This document shows, one piece after another, positions 21,092 to 33,174 of a stretch of DNA of 64,000 bases. Position 1 is the first letter of the stretch. Each line of letters begins with the position of its first letter. This DNA comes from Heterodera schachtii. Its lineage: Eukaryota > Nematoda > Chromadorea > Rhabditida > Heteroderidae. The translations under genes and the position numbers were made by a program. Where the stretch lies: NCBI GenBank assembly GCA_023374025.1, contig SIJG01000006.1:3173691-3237690 (forward strand), read 5' to 3'. The notes beneath the pieces were generated by a model. That model ran no database searches, was not told the DNA's origin, and saw only the letters and a list, made by a program, of their open reading frames with translations.

Positions 21092-23030
21092 TTGCCTTGC
21101 GGTTTGCTCAAATAAATAAAATAAATAAAAATAAAAATAATATTTTTCAATACAAAGCAATAAAAAACTTCAATAAAAAAATTACTTAATATAGCTTAGA
21201 CATATATGTTGAAAAAGGTTCTTTAAATAAAAATATCATCTTAATTTTTATGAGGCGATAAATAATTAAAAGTAAAGAATATTTTGAAAAATATATATTC
21301 CTAACTAAATATATAAAAAAATATTTTTAATTGGCAGCAAATAAAGAACTGAGAATATATATATACACATTTATTTTTTTATTATATTTTATCTAAAAAG
21401 ATTTTTATTGAAACTGTAGATATAAAAACTAATTATAAAAAATATTGTTTTGAATTCATTATTTAAATATTGGACAAATATTTTATTATCTTTTCATTCC
21501 TATTTATATTATTTTGTTTATATTTTTATGCTAAACTATTTTAATGTCATCTCTTGTTTTCGCACAACTCTTGTCTCTTGATTCCTCCTCTGCTTTTTTT
21601 GTTTGTTTTTTTTTTTTTGCAAAATTTGACATAATGAAAAAATTTCCCTCCTTTTTGATTTTATTTTTATTTTTTGCTTAAAATTTCATTAGATAAATGC
21701 TTTATATATTTTTTTATATTGGTTTGCATACTAAGATTGATATTATACTAAATAGTATTTGTTATTATATTGAAAAATTTAAATTACGACTCTCTTTTTG
21801 AAAAATCATATTTTAAAATATTGTTGTGGTGACATTTTTATTCATTTATTTCAAATTTAGTTTTCAATTTTCACAATACCATGCATATATCAAATTTTTC
21901 AAAAATCAGCAAAACATCATGTCAAAAACAAATCATCATTTATCCCATGTTTTTCCTTTACCACCCATATCCATTATAACTCCTCCTTTTTCACTTCGCT
22001 TACAAAATTTCGTCGCCGAAATTTGTTTTTATATTTATACATAGAAATCAATTTTAATTTGTATTATTCATCACAAATATGTTCATTAATTCTTGGAAAT
22101 TGTTCCATTAATTACCTTCATTTGTGGACATTTCTTCACTCTCAATTTCTTTGATTTATTTTAATTAATAATTTTTTTAATAAGTTAATTGAATTATCAT
22201 GGTAATAATTTTAAAATCTTAGTAAATATTATTTTCACTAAATGATAAAGATACGCCATGATTGTATAATGGCACCGCCGCATTTTTATTCGTTTCTATG
22301 AGTTTTTTTATAATTACTTTAATGTTTTTTATATTATCTTTTTCTTAAAAACTAATATTTTTTTAATTTTATCTAATCTTTTTTGCTTTTCAAATCTTAG
22401 TATACAAGAAATTTCAGCTTACTGAGAAATGATTAAGCCCAAATTTACAGTTAATTGTCTCTATAATGTTTTAATTTATATTCCTAAAATCATTTTACAT
22501 ATAATCGTAAATCATTATATTCTTACTTTTTATTATTTTTGTATTTTCTGTAACATTCGTTTTAATAAAATTTAATGAAATCATTAAACCGATAATTTTT
22601 AATTGTAAATTTTTTTGCTAAAAATTTCAATAAAACATAATGTTGTTTTAAATTAAAAACACAACGTAATAAACACTTTAATTAATTTAGTTTTTTTAAT
22701 TAATTATTCAAATTATTGTTAATTTACAAAATTTTATTTATAAGTTTTAATAGCGCTCTAATAAAAATGCTATAATTTGTTTCTGTTAAAATAAGTATTT
22801 GATATAAAATATTTGCTTAATATAAGAATTTTCTTTTAATTGTTCAACAGCTTTTGTTTTGGAACTTCTTAATCAAAAATGTTTCTTTATTTATGGTTTC
22901 TTTTATACTTTTAAAGTAATTATTAGATTAATTAAAACAAGCCTAAACAGTCAAAAACATGTTTTTTTGTATTAATTTTTGTTTATTTATAATATAAATT
23001 TGACTTAAATGAAAATAAATTTCGATATGT
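21092..23030. other. A-rich then T-rich stretch
   Basis: 21092-21460 is A-leaning, and 21461-23030 is strongly T-rich. Two plus open frames deserve note. One is 21826-22044 (72 codons, with MSKTNHHLSHVFPLPPISII). The other is about 22274-22429, without ATG, reading WHRRIFIRFYEFFYNYFN and ending SIQEISAY. Neither has clear splice sites. Confidence 0.4.
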
Positions 23031-23097
23031 AAAATGGTTTTGTGGTCGTTTCCGACTTCAAATTTCCGAAAATTTTTGAGGTCTCGGAATGCCATCC
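22943..23097 (-). CDS. Candidate exon with internal ATG, about 50 codons
   Basis: On minus, a fine acceptor (TTTCTACAATTCTTGACTCAG) is followed by GG and then MAFRDLKNFRKFEVGNDHKT, continuing in AT-rich DNA to TAG. Codons up to HKTIL are strongly RNY. The same DNA on plus gives MVLWSFPTSNFRKFLRSRNA ending at a perfect donor (A|GTAAGT, 23137). The core 23050-23092 is a near-palindrome (TTCCGA...TCGGAA), so a repeat origin is also possible. Confidence 0.3.
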
Positions 23098-23432
23098 CTG
23101 AGTCAAGAATTGTAGAAATGAAAAGCTTTATATTAAGTAAGTGCTTGTCTTTTTATTTAAAATATATTTAAAAAATAAAAATTTAAATTTTTCCTCATAT
23201 TTGTTTATTGATTTTTAAAATACAATAGGAAATAATGTAAATTTATATTGAAAAAATAAACATCCAAATTTGAAAATAAATCATAAAGTAACACTATGAA
23301 TACGCTGTGAAACTCAATTAAACGAAAGCAATAATTTATTAGTCTAGAGAAATAAGAATTATAGAATGATCAAAATCAAATTTAAGATGAATTAATTGTT
23401 CTTATCTGACGCAAAATTAGCTTTTGAAAAAT

Positions 23433-23481
23433 TCATTCTTCGAAATGAGTCCGTAACTTCCTTAGCAAATGCCAGTCAACA
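23433..23481 (-). CDS. Candidate terminal exon (VDWHLLRKLRTHFEE-stop)
   Basis: On minus, a textbook acceptor (TTTATTTCTTTGTTATGCAG) is followed by one base and the frame VDWHLLRKLRTHFEE then TGA. GC is about 43%. The opposite strand also has an open frame (DAKLAFEKFILRNESVTSLA), but without an acceptor. Splice context and block skew favour minus. Confidence 0.35.
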
Positions 23482-23954
23482 CTGCATAACAAAGAAATAA
23501 AAATAAAAATATTGTAATTGTTAAAAATTAAGAAGTTTCTAATTAGTGGTAAATAAAACAAAAATCTAAACATTAAATTAACAAGCCAAAGTTACATCTT
23601 CTAATAAAAAAGGCATAAAATTTTTAATAGTTAAACATCACAATCCATGTAATATGTAATTTATTATGAATATAAAAATTGAATATTTTTTAGAACTTAG
23701 CATATCAAAAATGAGTATGGACTAAATAAATGAAGGATATATTAACTTTTAATTAGGTTTAAATGTTTGAACACGAAATAATAATAATAATATTAAAATT
23801 AAACGATATAAGTATGCTTGAAATAATAATATGTTTTTCGCAAAATCATTTTTAGCACCTACAAACACAATAAATAACAAAGAATTTTCAAAAAATATTT
23901 TTTTAACAAAAAAAATAAAATACAAACTTTAAATAACTACTAAAAAGAATTTTT

Positions 23955-24012
23955 AATTGGATTGGATAAATAATTTTTCACAAAAAAATAATCTAATAAA
24001 AAGGCAAAATTT
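23955..24012 (+). repeat. Dispersed repeat (partner about 39090-39160)
   Basis: ATTGGATAAATAATTTTTCA through AATCTAATAAAAAGGC and a CTTCGCTC(A) block recurs in the same orientation near 39090-39160 with moderate divergence. Confidence 0.55.
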
Positions 24013-25086
24013 CCCCTTCGCTCAAAAATCGGCTGCTCCGAATGCTTGGAAAATCTTAACAAGATGACCTAGTAATTAATAAAACAAAAATATTAATAGA
24101 AAAACAATATGTTTAACAAAATTTCTCACAATTTTTTGGTTACTAAAAAATAAATAAAAAACAAACGATTTAAAATATCAAACAAAACTAATTTTTATCA
24201 AGGAGTAAAAAAATAGACATAGTTATAAATATAAAGGAAATTAAAATGAATCTATTCAGAATAACAATAAAATTATTAAACTTAAAATTTAAAGACAACA
24301 ATTTGAATGTGCAGCTAAATATCGTTTAACATTAATCTAATGACCCAATTAAAATACAAAGGTTAAGCATTTTGATATGAGAAACACATCAAAAAAATAA
24401 TTTTAAACATAAGAGGAGAAGATCATGATCGAACACTCCAGGGCAAGATAATTATTTTGAAAGTGGAATTGAGGATATAATCAAACTATAAAATTATGTA
24501 ATTTAAAAAAATTATCAATGAACCAAGTGAAACTCGTAATCAAATTAATAATGATTATTAATGATTTCACATGGTACCAAAAGTTAAAAAGTTAATCATT
24601 GAAAACATATATGCAAACATTTTCTAAAAAATCTTAAGCGAGACAAAACTTATTAATTATACACCAAAAAATTTTATAATTATTATCGTATCGAATATTA
24701 TGTAAAAATCAATAATTCACTAATTTGCGCTGAATTTGTTTTGTTTTGACTCTTATTTTTTAAATTGAGTCTTATAACTAAAAGATTTTTTCTTTTTTAA
24801 AATGAAATAAATTAGATAAGACAAAAAAATAAAATACATTTAGTAGATATTATAAAGAATACAATTAAATCCAGAATACCTTACTAATATTTAAAACTTT
24901 ACTCTGTCAGAAAGCCGCTATATAGGTATTTAAATATTATAAAAGTATGAATATACTTACATTATTTCGTATATATATTGATAAATTTTTAGTAATAATT
25001 TTAAATTTAAAAGAAAGTATAGATATTAGTAATTAATCAATTTTAGCAATTTTCGGCTCAATTGGCCATTAAATTACTAAATTTAC

Positions 25087-25127
25087 TTCACAATAAACAA
25101 GAACAAAGTGTACGGATGAGTGAGTAT
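25087..25127 (-). CDS. Candidate internal exon, 41 nt
   Basis: On minus, TTTTTTCTAAAATTACAG is followed by a two-base lead and THSSVHFVLVYCE, ending GAA|GTAAAT. Acceptor and donor are both strong. The plus strand has an equally clean frame after acceptor TCAATTTTAG (QFSAQLAIKLLNLLHNKQEQ, 25047-25133). The island is therefore very probably coding, but its strand is not settled. Confidence 0.3.
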
Positions 25128-25463
25128 CTGTAATTTTAGAAAAAATCTAAAGATTAAAGAAATATTAAAAAGCGGTTAGCATAAATTTCATAATTATTGA
25201 CCAAAAAATAAAACCAAATTATATAAAATAAATGAAAAATTAAACAAAAAAAGGATGTAAAAATAAAAATATAAATTTTTTATTAAAAAAATCTTTCAAT
25301 TTATAGCACATTGAAGTATTATCCAAGAAAAAGAATATACAAACATACTTGTATTTTGAATTTTAGAAGAGCCGTATTTACGAGGACACTCTTTCACAAT
25401 TTTAGAAAAAAAATCATATTAATGAAAACTTCAAAGATAGTTCATAAAGCCCCCAAAAATAAA

Positions 25464-25619
25464 GAGATAAGAGCCGTCAAATGAAATTATAAATCTCCTA
25501 TAAGTAAAAATTATTTAATAAAAAACAATTAAATCGGCGCAAAAAACAAAACTATGATATATTGCGCTAATAATTGCCATTTAGTTTTTAAACCAGCTAA
25601 TAAAGGGTTATGTCTTTTA
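25464..25619 (+). repeat. Dispersed repeat (partner 63523-63672)
   Basis: GAGATAAGAGCCGTCAAATG and about 150 bp after it match 63523-63672 (GAGATAAGAACCATCAAGTG...) in the same orientation, with short indels. Conserved blocks include AAATTATAAATCT and TATGATATAT.CGCTAATAAT. Confidence 0.7.
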
Positions 25620-27248
25620 TAATAATAATTAAATAAAAATAAATAGTCTTGAGTTCATAAAATGTTTTAATAAAATACATATAATAATAATTCGATTAAT
25701 TTAATTTTGCTATTTAAAATAAAGTTTTATCAATATAATGAAAACCATACTTATGTTTATGATAAAAAATTGTAATTTAATGTAAATAAAACTTACATCA
25801 AATAATCCAATCTACCAATTTTATAACGATCCAATCGTTGTCTCGAGTATAAGGTAAACTAATGAAAGTAAAAAATTAATCAATTTAAACCTTAAAGAAT
25901 AAAAATCAGTCTAATTTTTCGGATACCTTTGCCTAAATCATGAAAAAATTTATTTAACAAAAATATGGAATCATTTTCTTAATCTAAATGATGACTCATG
26001 AATAGATAGATAGATGAAAAAAGAAAATGCTATAAATGACTTTTTTATTACCCTTACAATGTTCTTTATTTGAAAAACTTAATTTCCTCCACTATAATTA
26101 ACTAATCAAAATTAAAACAAATAATAAACATTTGATCATATGTAATATTTAATAATTTTGATATTACATTGAAAAAATGATAAACTCACATTGGCATTAC
26201 AAGTTAGAGTAAAAACTTAACAAATCCATTGTAAAAATATAAATTCAATAAATATACAAAAGTTAGAAAAATTTAAAGGAAAAGTTTAAAATAAAATTGG
26301 CAATGCTTGAAACGGAAAAAGAAGTTTAATGTACAAGAATTAACAATAAAAAAGCTGGGCAATTAGACCTAAAGTAATTAAAAAAGAAAAAGCAATGATG
26401 TAAAAAAATACGAATTGAAATAAAATTTTATTTTTTGAAAATGATTACAGGCAATATTATATTCTTGCAAAAATCAAAAATCTTTATATGTAAATCATTA
26501 AATAATGATAATAAAACAGATACAAATTTTATGAATATAATTATTTAAAAAAATAAAAAATTATTACAAGGAATACGTGGAATTGTTTCAGCAATCTCAA
26601 ATTATAATAAAAATGAAAATCGATTACATTAATACCAATCACTTCAAATAAATAAAGAAAAAAGAAATTTTTTTTTTAAATTTGACGAAGGCCTGTCAAA
26701 AGGGAGGTTGAATTAGACAAGAAATGTAAAATAAGTAAAAGAATAAAAATTTAAAAAATGTCAAGCCCTAATCAGTGTAAAAATAAAATGATAAATAAAA
26801 ATATTTCAAATTGAAAAATAATCTAATAAAAAATAAAATATTCTATGTAATTAAATAATCGAATATACAATCAATTCTTAAACCATCGGAGTCCAAATAT
26901 TAGTAAAATGAATGCAACTTAAACTACTTATCTTAATTTAAATTTAATTTAATTGACGATTAATTTGAAAATTGAGTTATTTGCATAAATTAATGCTCGA
27001 TTGGCATTTACTAAAATCAAACAAAATTTTTATTTAAATAAATAATTACTAAAAAAAGTTAACCAGTAAACAATAACAACTATTATAATACGAAGAAGCA
27101 ACGGACACCTTAACAGTTATTATTCGAAAATTTACGCTTGTAATCGGGTAAACATATTTATGAATTATTTTAAAAATTAAAAATAAATGAACAAAGATAA
27201 ACTCAATAATTTAAATAAAATTAAAAAAACATTCATTTTCCTTAATTA

Positions 27249-27985
27249 TATACTGAATTCCATTATTACAATTCAATAGGGTGAGAAATTTTTAAAATAA
27301 GATTGGAGTGAATAAAAAATACCGATTGAAGCTAGAACTTAAATAAAAATAGAAATATTTATCGAAAAAGTATGCTTTAACATAAAAATAAATTAATTTA
27401 AAATTCATTCATCACAAAATAATAAATAATGAAAACTCTGCAATGAATTTTTGAAAATTTTTTCTTTGGGAGTGCTTTGGCAAGATTGCAACTTAATTGC
27501 GAATACAATAATTCCCTTATCAAAAAACTAATATAACTTCTATTTAAAACATGAATAAAATAAAAAATTTCAAATAATAGTAAATCTTATTTCTTAAAAT
27601 ATTGCATGAATATTATAATTTTTTATTAGTTACTCTTAACATATTTATTAATTACCAGAAGAAGACAAAACGGATAAACACCAATCATCATATAAAAAAT
27701 AATTTATCTTTCAATTATTTATGTTTTTTATCTAATTCCTAGGCACCAATCATTTTTGAAAAAGAAAAAATTTTCAAAAATTCATTGTAGAGTTTTCAGT
27801 ATTTATTATTTTGTGATGAATAAATTTTAAATTTTAATTTAATTTAGTTTTATGTTATAAAGCATAATTTTCGATAAATATTTCTATTTTTATTTAAGTT
27901 CTAGCTTCAATCGGTATTTTTTTCACTAAAATTTTATTTAAAAATTTTCTCACCCTAATGAATTGTAATAATGAAATTCAGTATA
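27249..27985. repeat. Long inverted repeat IR-A (MITE-like)
   Basis: Arm 27249-27467 (TATACTGAATTCCATTATTA...TTTTTTCTTT) is repeated inverted at 27761-27985, with roughly 85-90% agreement by eye. The loop is about 290 bp, AT-rich and without an ORF. No target duplication was recognised. Confidence 0.8.
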
Positions 27986-28049
27986 AGAATTTTTGTTTAT
28001 TCTCATGTTTGGCATTGAATGCAAATATATTTAATCTCAGCTCTGGTTG

Positions 28050-28863
28050 AAAACAACAAAATTGAAAATTTACATCATAAATTGATCTTTATAAAAAAAT
28101 TTAAAATAAAATATTGCTAAATATATTTCAAAGTCAAAGAGAATAAATTAAAAATAGGAGATTTAATTTTAATAAAAAAAAATTAATAATCATTTATGGT
28201 TGGATAGCGCTGAACTCTGAAAAGAAATATACAAATGTTAGTTAAAATAAAAAATAAATAAATTTTTCTGAAAATCAACTATTTAAAAAATATAAAAAAA
28301 TTTAGTTGAACAACTAATAATTTTTTCACATAAATTAAAAACATTAATTCATCTAAATTTAAATTAACAAAAACCAATAATTTTTAATTTTGATTTGTTT
28401 GCAAATTTTTCATTAAAATATACAGTTAACGGTTTATTTTGCGCGTTCACCTCCACCAAAAAATTCGAGTTGACGCATTGGCTTGAAAAAGTCTTGAATT
28501 TTGTGAATTGTAAATTTAGATGAATTAATGCTTTTAATTTATTTGAAAAATTATTAGTTGTTCAACTAAATTATTTTATATTTTTTAATTAGTTGATTTT
28601 CAGAAAAATTTATTTATTTTTATTTTAAGCAACATATTGTTCTATATTTTTTTCGGATTTCAGCGCTATCCAACCATAAATGATATAATATTTATTAAAT
28701 TTAATTGAATATTAATTTTTTTATTAAAATTATATCTCCTATATTTAATTTATTCTCTTTGACTTTGAAATGTATTTAGCAATATTTTATTTATATTTCT
28801 TTATAAAGATTATGATGTTTCTTCAAAAATTTAACTTATATAAATTTTCAATTTTGTTGTTTT
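28050..28863. repeat. Long inverted repeat IR-B
   Basis: Arm 28050-28361 (AAAACAACAAAATTGAAAATT...ATTCATCTAAATTT) is repeated inverted at 28512-28863 with several indels, including a 30-40 bp gain in the right arm. It includes GGATAGCGCTGAA and its complement. The 150-bp loop contains a GC-elevated patch (GCGCGTTCACCTCCACC). Only about 65 bp separates it from IR-A. Confidence 0.8.
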
Positions 28864-29196
28864 GCGTCTAATAATTGTTCTTTTTGTATTTATAAATATC
28901 ATTTATGTATATATTTTAAATTATATCTGATCATTTTTATAGGGTATTGTTTATTTTATATTATATTGGATTTGATTATTATTAGGTAATTGTTACTTTC
29001 CACAAAATAATATTTAATTAATTCGTTATTGTCTAATGATATTTTTAATTATATTTAAATATTTTGCTTATTAATTAATTATGTAGCAAATGAATTTGCC
29101 TTCGAAAATGGGTCTTTTCTTGGCCATGAAGAATTTTGTTGAAGTTTAGTAAAGCAGAATTAATATTCGTTATGAATCTATATTAATAATACATTT
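28864..29196. other. T-rich stretch before FB2
   Basis: T-rich. After a weak acceptor (TTAATTATGTAG, ends 29096) the plus strand reads QMNLPSKMGLFLAMKNFVE, or in another frame NEFAFENGSFLGHEEFC, then stop. It is a short exon candidate with low support. Confidence 0.3.
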
Positions 29197-29204
29197 ATTT
29201 TTAT

Positions 29205-30172
29205 GGTGCTGCAACATTTGCGCCCCTACATTTGCGCCCCTACATTTGCGCCCCTACATTTGCGCCCCTACTTTTGCGCCCCTACATTTGCGCCTCTACT
29301 TTTGCGCCCCGAACATTTGCGCCCCTTACATTTGCGCCCCGATTGAAAATTTAAAAAATTTATTCGTAAAATTGCCTTTCCCAAGGCTAACGGGGAATTA
29401 ATATGATTTTTTGTTTCTTCCATCCAATTATCAATTCCTTTTGGTGTCAGACGAAATGAAATTGCGTGGAGAGATCATAACAATGCTGTTGATTGCGATC
29501 ATTTGGATCTTGCTCATCAAAACGGACAACCAAGTCTTGAATTGCTCAGCCGTTTTCAAGATATTTTTTAGAACGAGATACTTCAGTAATAGGCCTATTG
29601 GATCAAGTTCATGGGGTCTCATCCGATTTCTTGGTTCTCATCTTCATTTTTGATTCGACTAATAATCCTTTAATTGTTTTTCTGCTTTGGTATTTTTATC
29701 TTAAATTACGTTGCCAAAGATTGATTAAGAGCCGAAAATCGCTTGTTAAAACTGGAGTGAAAGCCTTTCAGGCCATTATTAGTGAGTCCTATATTATCAA
29801 GGACAAAATCATGCATATTCTATGTTTCTAGCACAAATAAAGCATGATCATATTTCTTAATAAACCAAAAACATGGAGACACAAAAAGTGAAAAATTTAA
29901 AGAAATCACTCCCATTATCCCTTGGGAAAGGCAATTTCATGAATAAATTTTTTATTCGCAATCGGGGCGCAAATGTTTGTCACGCAAATGTAGGGGCGCA
30001 AATGTAGGGGCGCAAATGTAGGGGCGCAAATGTTTGGGGCGCAAATGTAGGGGCGCAAATGTTTGGGGCGCAAATGTAGGGGCGCAAATGTAGGGGCGCA
30101 AATGTTCGGGGCGCAAATGTAGGGGCGCAAATGTTCGGGGCGCAAATGTAGGGGCGCAAATGTTCCGTCACC
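29205..30172 (+). mobile_element. Fold-back element FB2 with arrayed terminal repeats and unique cargo
   Basis: The left arm (29205-29342) has about nine 14-bp units TACATTTGCGCCCC. The right arm (about 29964-30166) has about thirteen, inverted. Arms continue inward as ATTGCCTTTCCCAAGG near 29370 and its complement near 29925. Termini are GGTGCTGCAACATTTG and GGTGACGGAACATTTG. A perfect 8-bp target duplication ATTTTTAT lies at 29197-29204 and 30173-30180. The unique centre is GC-elevated and coding-like (listed separately). Frames read along the arrays (ICAPNICAPTFAP type) are artefacts. Confidence 0.88.
29419..29831 (+). pseudogene. Captured coding fragment inside FB2
   Basis: The GC-elevated centre of FB2 reads, on plus, IPFGVRRNEIAWRDHNNAVD, then CDHLDLAHQNGQPSLELLSR and FQDIF to TAG at 29569. 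A one-base shift in a T run restores LERDTSVIGLLDQVHGVSSD in the next frame. An AT-rich stretch (about 29633-29715) resembles an intron and ends at an AG, after which comes SLVKTGVKAFQAIISESYII. This is the pattern of a host-gene piece with exon, intron and exon carried by a transposon. I do not recognise the source gene. Confidence 0.45.
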
Positions 30173-30180
30173 ATTTTTAT

Positions 30181-32700
30181 TAGTAAATATATCATTAGTA
30201 ATTTTTTAACGATTTATACATTAATATACTCGTTCATATAGCTTCCAATAAATGTGAGCAATGGTTTTTGCAGGCATATTCAAATTTGTAAAGTTGCTTT
30301 ATTTACTTTGTTTACTTTATATTAATAAATTTTTATTGTTATAAGTTTTATAACTACGAATATTTTTTTCATCAATCAGTTTACTTAATTTTGTTGTTTT
30401 AAGTTAAATATTTATATTTAATTAAAATTTTTTTTTGTAATGAATTGATTTTCGATAAATATTATATATTGAAAATGATAATTTTGTCAAGCTTTTTATA
30501 CCAAAGAATAAAAGTTGATTATTTATTACATATATTTTCAAAAAATTTTAAATATAAACGCCTTCAATAATTTTTTAATTTTCGATTTTTTGTCGGTTTG
30601 AATTTGACAATTTGTTTCAAGTTGAGTTGTATTTGTAATTGAAATGTAATATTTTTATGTTTCATTGTTTTCTTTTGAGTTTTAGTTTATTTGTGTATAT
30701 GTTTATTTATTATTAAGTAAATAAGTGCTAATGTAAAATATTATTTTTTCAAAAAAATGTTGTTATTTCTTATAGCAAGCATTTGTTATTGGTTATTGCT
30801 AGAGCTCGGATTTTTATAATTTAATGCATTCTTCAATAAAAATTGTATTATTTTATTTCAAATCATAATTATTTTTTCAATTAAATTTTTTTTTGGTTAA
30901 TAACGCGCCCAAAGAATTTTAATAAATTGAATAAAAATTATTTTTAAAAATTATATTGTAGAATGTTGAACAAAAAAGTTAATAAATTCTTCTAAACAAC
31001 ATCTATCATAATTTGATTATAAAAAAGACAAACATAAAATAAATAAAAAATAAATTTTGCAAGAAAATATTTTAATTTTAAATAAAATTAAATATGCAAT
31101 AATGAATAACTCAACAATTAGCAAACAAATTACATGGAGTTTTTCAATGTGATCTACCATTTATTAACAAATAAAAACTAACAGTGCTGTGTACTTCTTA
31201 TATACAACATATTTAAAATATAAATAAGTTTAATATTAAAAATTTTTTCCCATAGGATAGATCTATTAATATTGTATTTTAATTTTAAATCTATACGAAT
31301 ATGATATGATATATAAATATATCATTATTAATATTTGATTAGTAATTTGAATATTTTGTAGTTTTATATGTTTAATATTATTTAAGTAAATATTGTGCAT
31401 AAGTAAAAAAATAATTTTGTTATTATTGAAATAATAAAATTATGTTCTAAAAGTGCAATTCAATATTATAAAATTCAATATTTGAATAAAATTATAAATA
31501 AAGATTATAATTAAATACTTACAAATAAACCATTAGCAGGCACAGATTGCACAATTGAAGGAATATGACAAGAATTTTTCAATATATAGCGAAAAATTTT
31601 TCTCGGAAAATAAATCATAAATCAAATGATATGAAATACTTTGTATAATAATTTAGTTCAAAAAAGTTTTTATTTTCTGTATATTTCATATAAATATTTT
31701 TATATTAATTCATAAAAATAAAAATTTAAATATAATTTCAAATAAATTCTAGTTTTTAATATTGGAAGATTTAATTATTATAAATATAGTGATCTAAATT
31801 TTCCCTGTGAATACATATGCAACAGAAAGCATATAGAATTGTTTACATAAAAATTAATTGGAAAATCTAAATATTAATAAATCACAATTATTTCAGATCA
31901 AAGATAGAATATGGCATAGTATCAAATTTGAGAAAAAACCAACCTAAATTATTCAATTTCTAAGAGAACAAAAATTAAATATCTAAATAAAATTTTATTC
32001 AAAAATAATAAAATAATGGATAAAAACACCTAATTAAATTAATATTTGCTTTAAGGAGCAATTCTACTAATTGGAAAGAATATTTGGGACAAGGCCATGC
32101 CGAGTTAAATTAATTTTTTAATATTCTCTTCTATGTTTCTAATATTTTTGCTTTTTCGAAATAAAAAGCCTTAATTAGTAAAATTAAAATTTTTATTTGT
32201 TATTATTTTGTTCTGTATAAAATTATATTTTAAATAACATCAATGATATTCGTATATTTATGGAATGGTGCAAAGAATTTAATTTTTATTTAAAAAGATT
32301 ATATTCTATTTTTTCATGAAAAAATCTGTGTTAATAATTCTTAAACATAATTTTTCCAATTGCTCCAAAATTGGAACGGTTTCCACTAATATTTATAAAG
32401 AGGTGTAATGACATAAATATTGATTAATTAATATTAAATATACATCAAGAATATAACAAAAAATTTATTAATTGTCAATTTTTGTTATTAAAATTATAAT
32501 ATCATTATATTTGGTTTTTATTGATGAATGTTTATTTAAATTTTTTGGTTTTTATTTCCTTGAGTTGTTTTTTTATATTTTGTTCTTTAATTTACCATTC
32601 TGAAAAATTTTGATTTATAAAAATAATTTAAATGGTATTAAAATGATCGTTTATTTTTTCAATAGAATTAGTTTTACGTATGTATTTTATAATAAAATTG
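30181..32700. other. T-rich then A-rich stretch
   Basis: T-rich to about 30930, then A-rich to about 32080, then mixed. GC is uniformly low and there is no island I would call coding. The 60-codon plus frame at 32610-32792 ends in a GC-raised tail (SSASCEEAIINNELKL) that belongs to the dispersed repeat below. Confidence 0.5.
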
Positions 32701-32704
32701 AAAA

Positions 32705-33092
32705 CAATTTTATGCATTTACAATTTATTTTTTGCCATTTGAGTTCTGCATCGTGTGAGGAAGCTATCATTAACAACGAATTAAAACTTTAATTAACAGT
32801 TTATCAAAAATACAAAAGAAATGATTATCATTTATAGTCATAAAAATAATAAGTAATTTAAAAAATAGTTCATTTCACTTATTAAAATTATTATAATACT
32901 ATTCATGTAAGTAATGTCATTTTTTTACATAAATAATTTTTCTAAAAATTAATACGACATTAAGTGATTTCTAAGTATTTCTTTCCAATTAAATTGCCAA
33001 TAATAACTTTCCTTGCTTTAAAAATGAAGTTGGGATTTTCAGCGTTCTATTATTTTTTTACATAACTTTTATATGATCATTTAAATTCGTAT
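32705..33092 (+). repeat. Dispersed repeat, inverted partner split at 46255-47030
   Basis: The left part (AATTTATTTTTTGCCATTTG...GTCATTTTTTTACATAAATA) matches the complement of about 46868-47030. The right part (TTAATACGACATTAAGTGAT...ACATAACTTTTATATGATC) matches the complement of about 46255-46405. Here the parts are contiguous; at 46 kb about 460 bp lies between them. It abuts the 3' side of the MULE remnant and may be part of that element. Confidence 0.7.
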
Positions 33093-33174
33093 TCCGATTA
33101 TTTATGCATGTTCCAGGGCTTCATAATGTTATTCAAAAGGTTCTCTCAGCAATAAAGGTTTTCTTTTTATAAAT

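Larger units (their letters stand above)
23138..27245. other. A-rich block
   Basis: Strongly A-rich on the given strand. Two minus exon candidates are listed separately. Others are weaker. Near 24400-24480, after acceptor ATAATTTTATAG, minus reads FDYILNSTFKIIILPWSVRS (plus reads GEDHDRTLQGKIIILKVEL). At 27089-27147, plus YEEATDTLTVIIRKFTLVI ends at donor GG|GTAAAC. Repeats at 23955 and 25464 are listed separately. No longer gene is visible. Confidence 0.5.

Noticed and set aside
20174..21150. Six overlapping frames of Ala/Arg/Cys-rich peptides in and around FB1
   Set aside because: They are translations of the GACATTTGCGGCGC arrays in different frames on both strands and stay open only because the unit lacks stops.
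29915..30195. Two minus frames reading ICAPNICAPTFAPLHLRP repeats
   Set aside because: They are the right-arm array of FB2 read in two frames. No coding signature exists outside the arrays.
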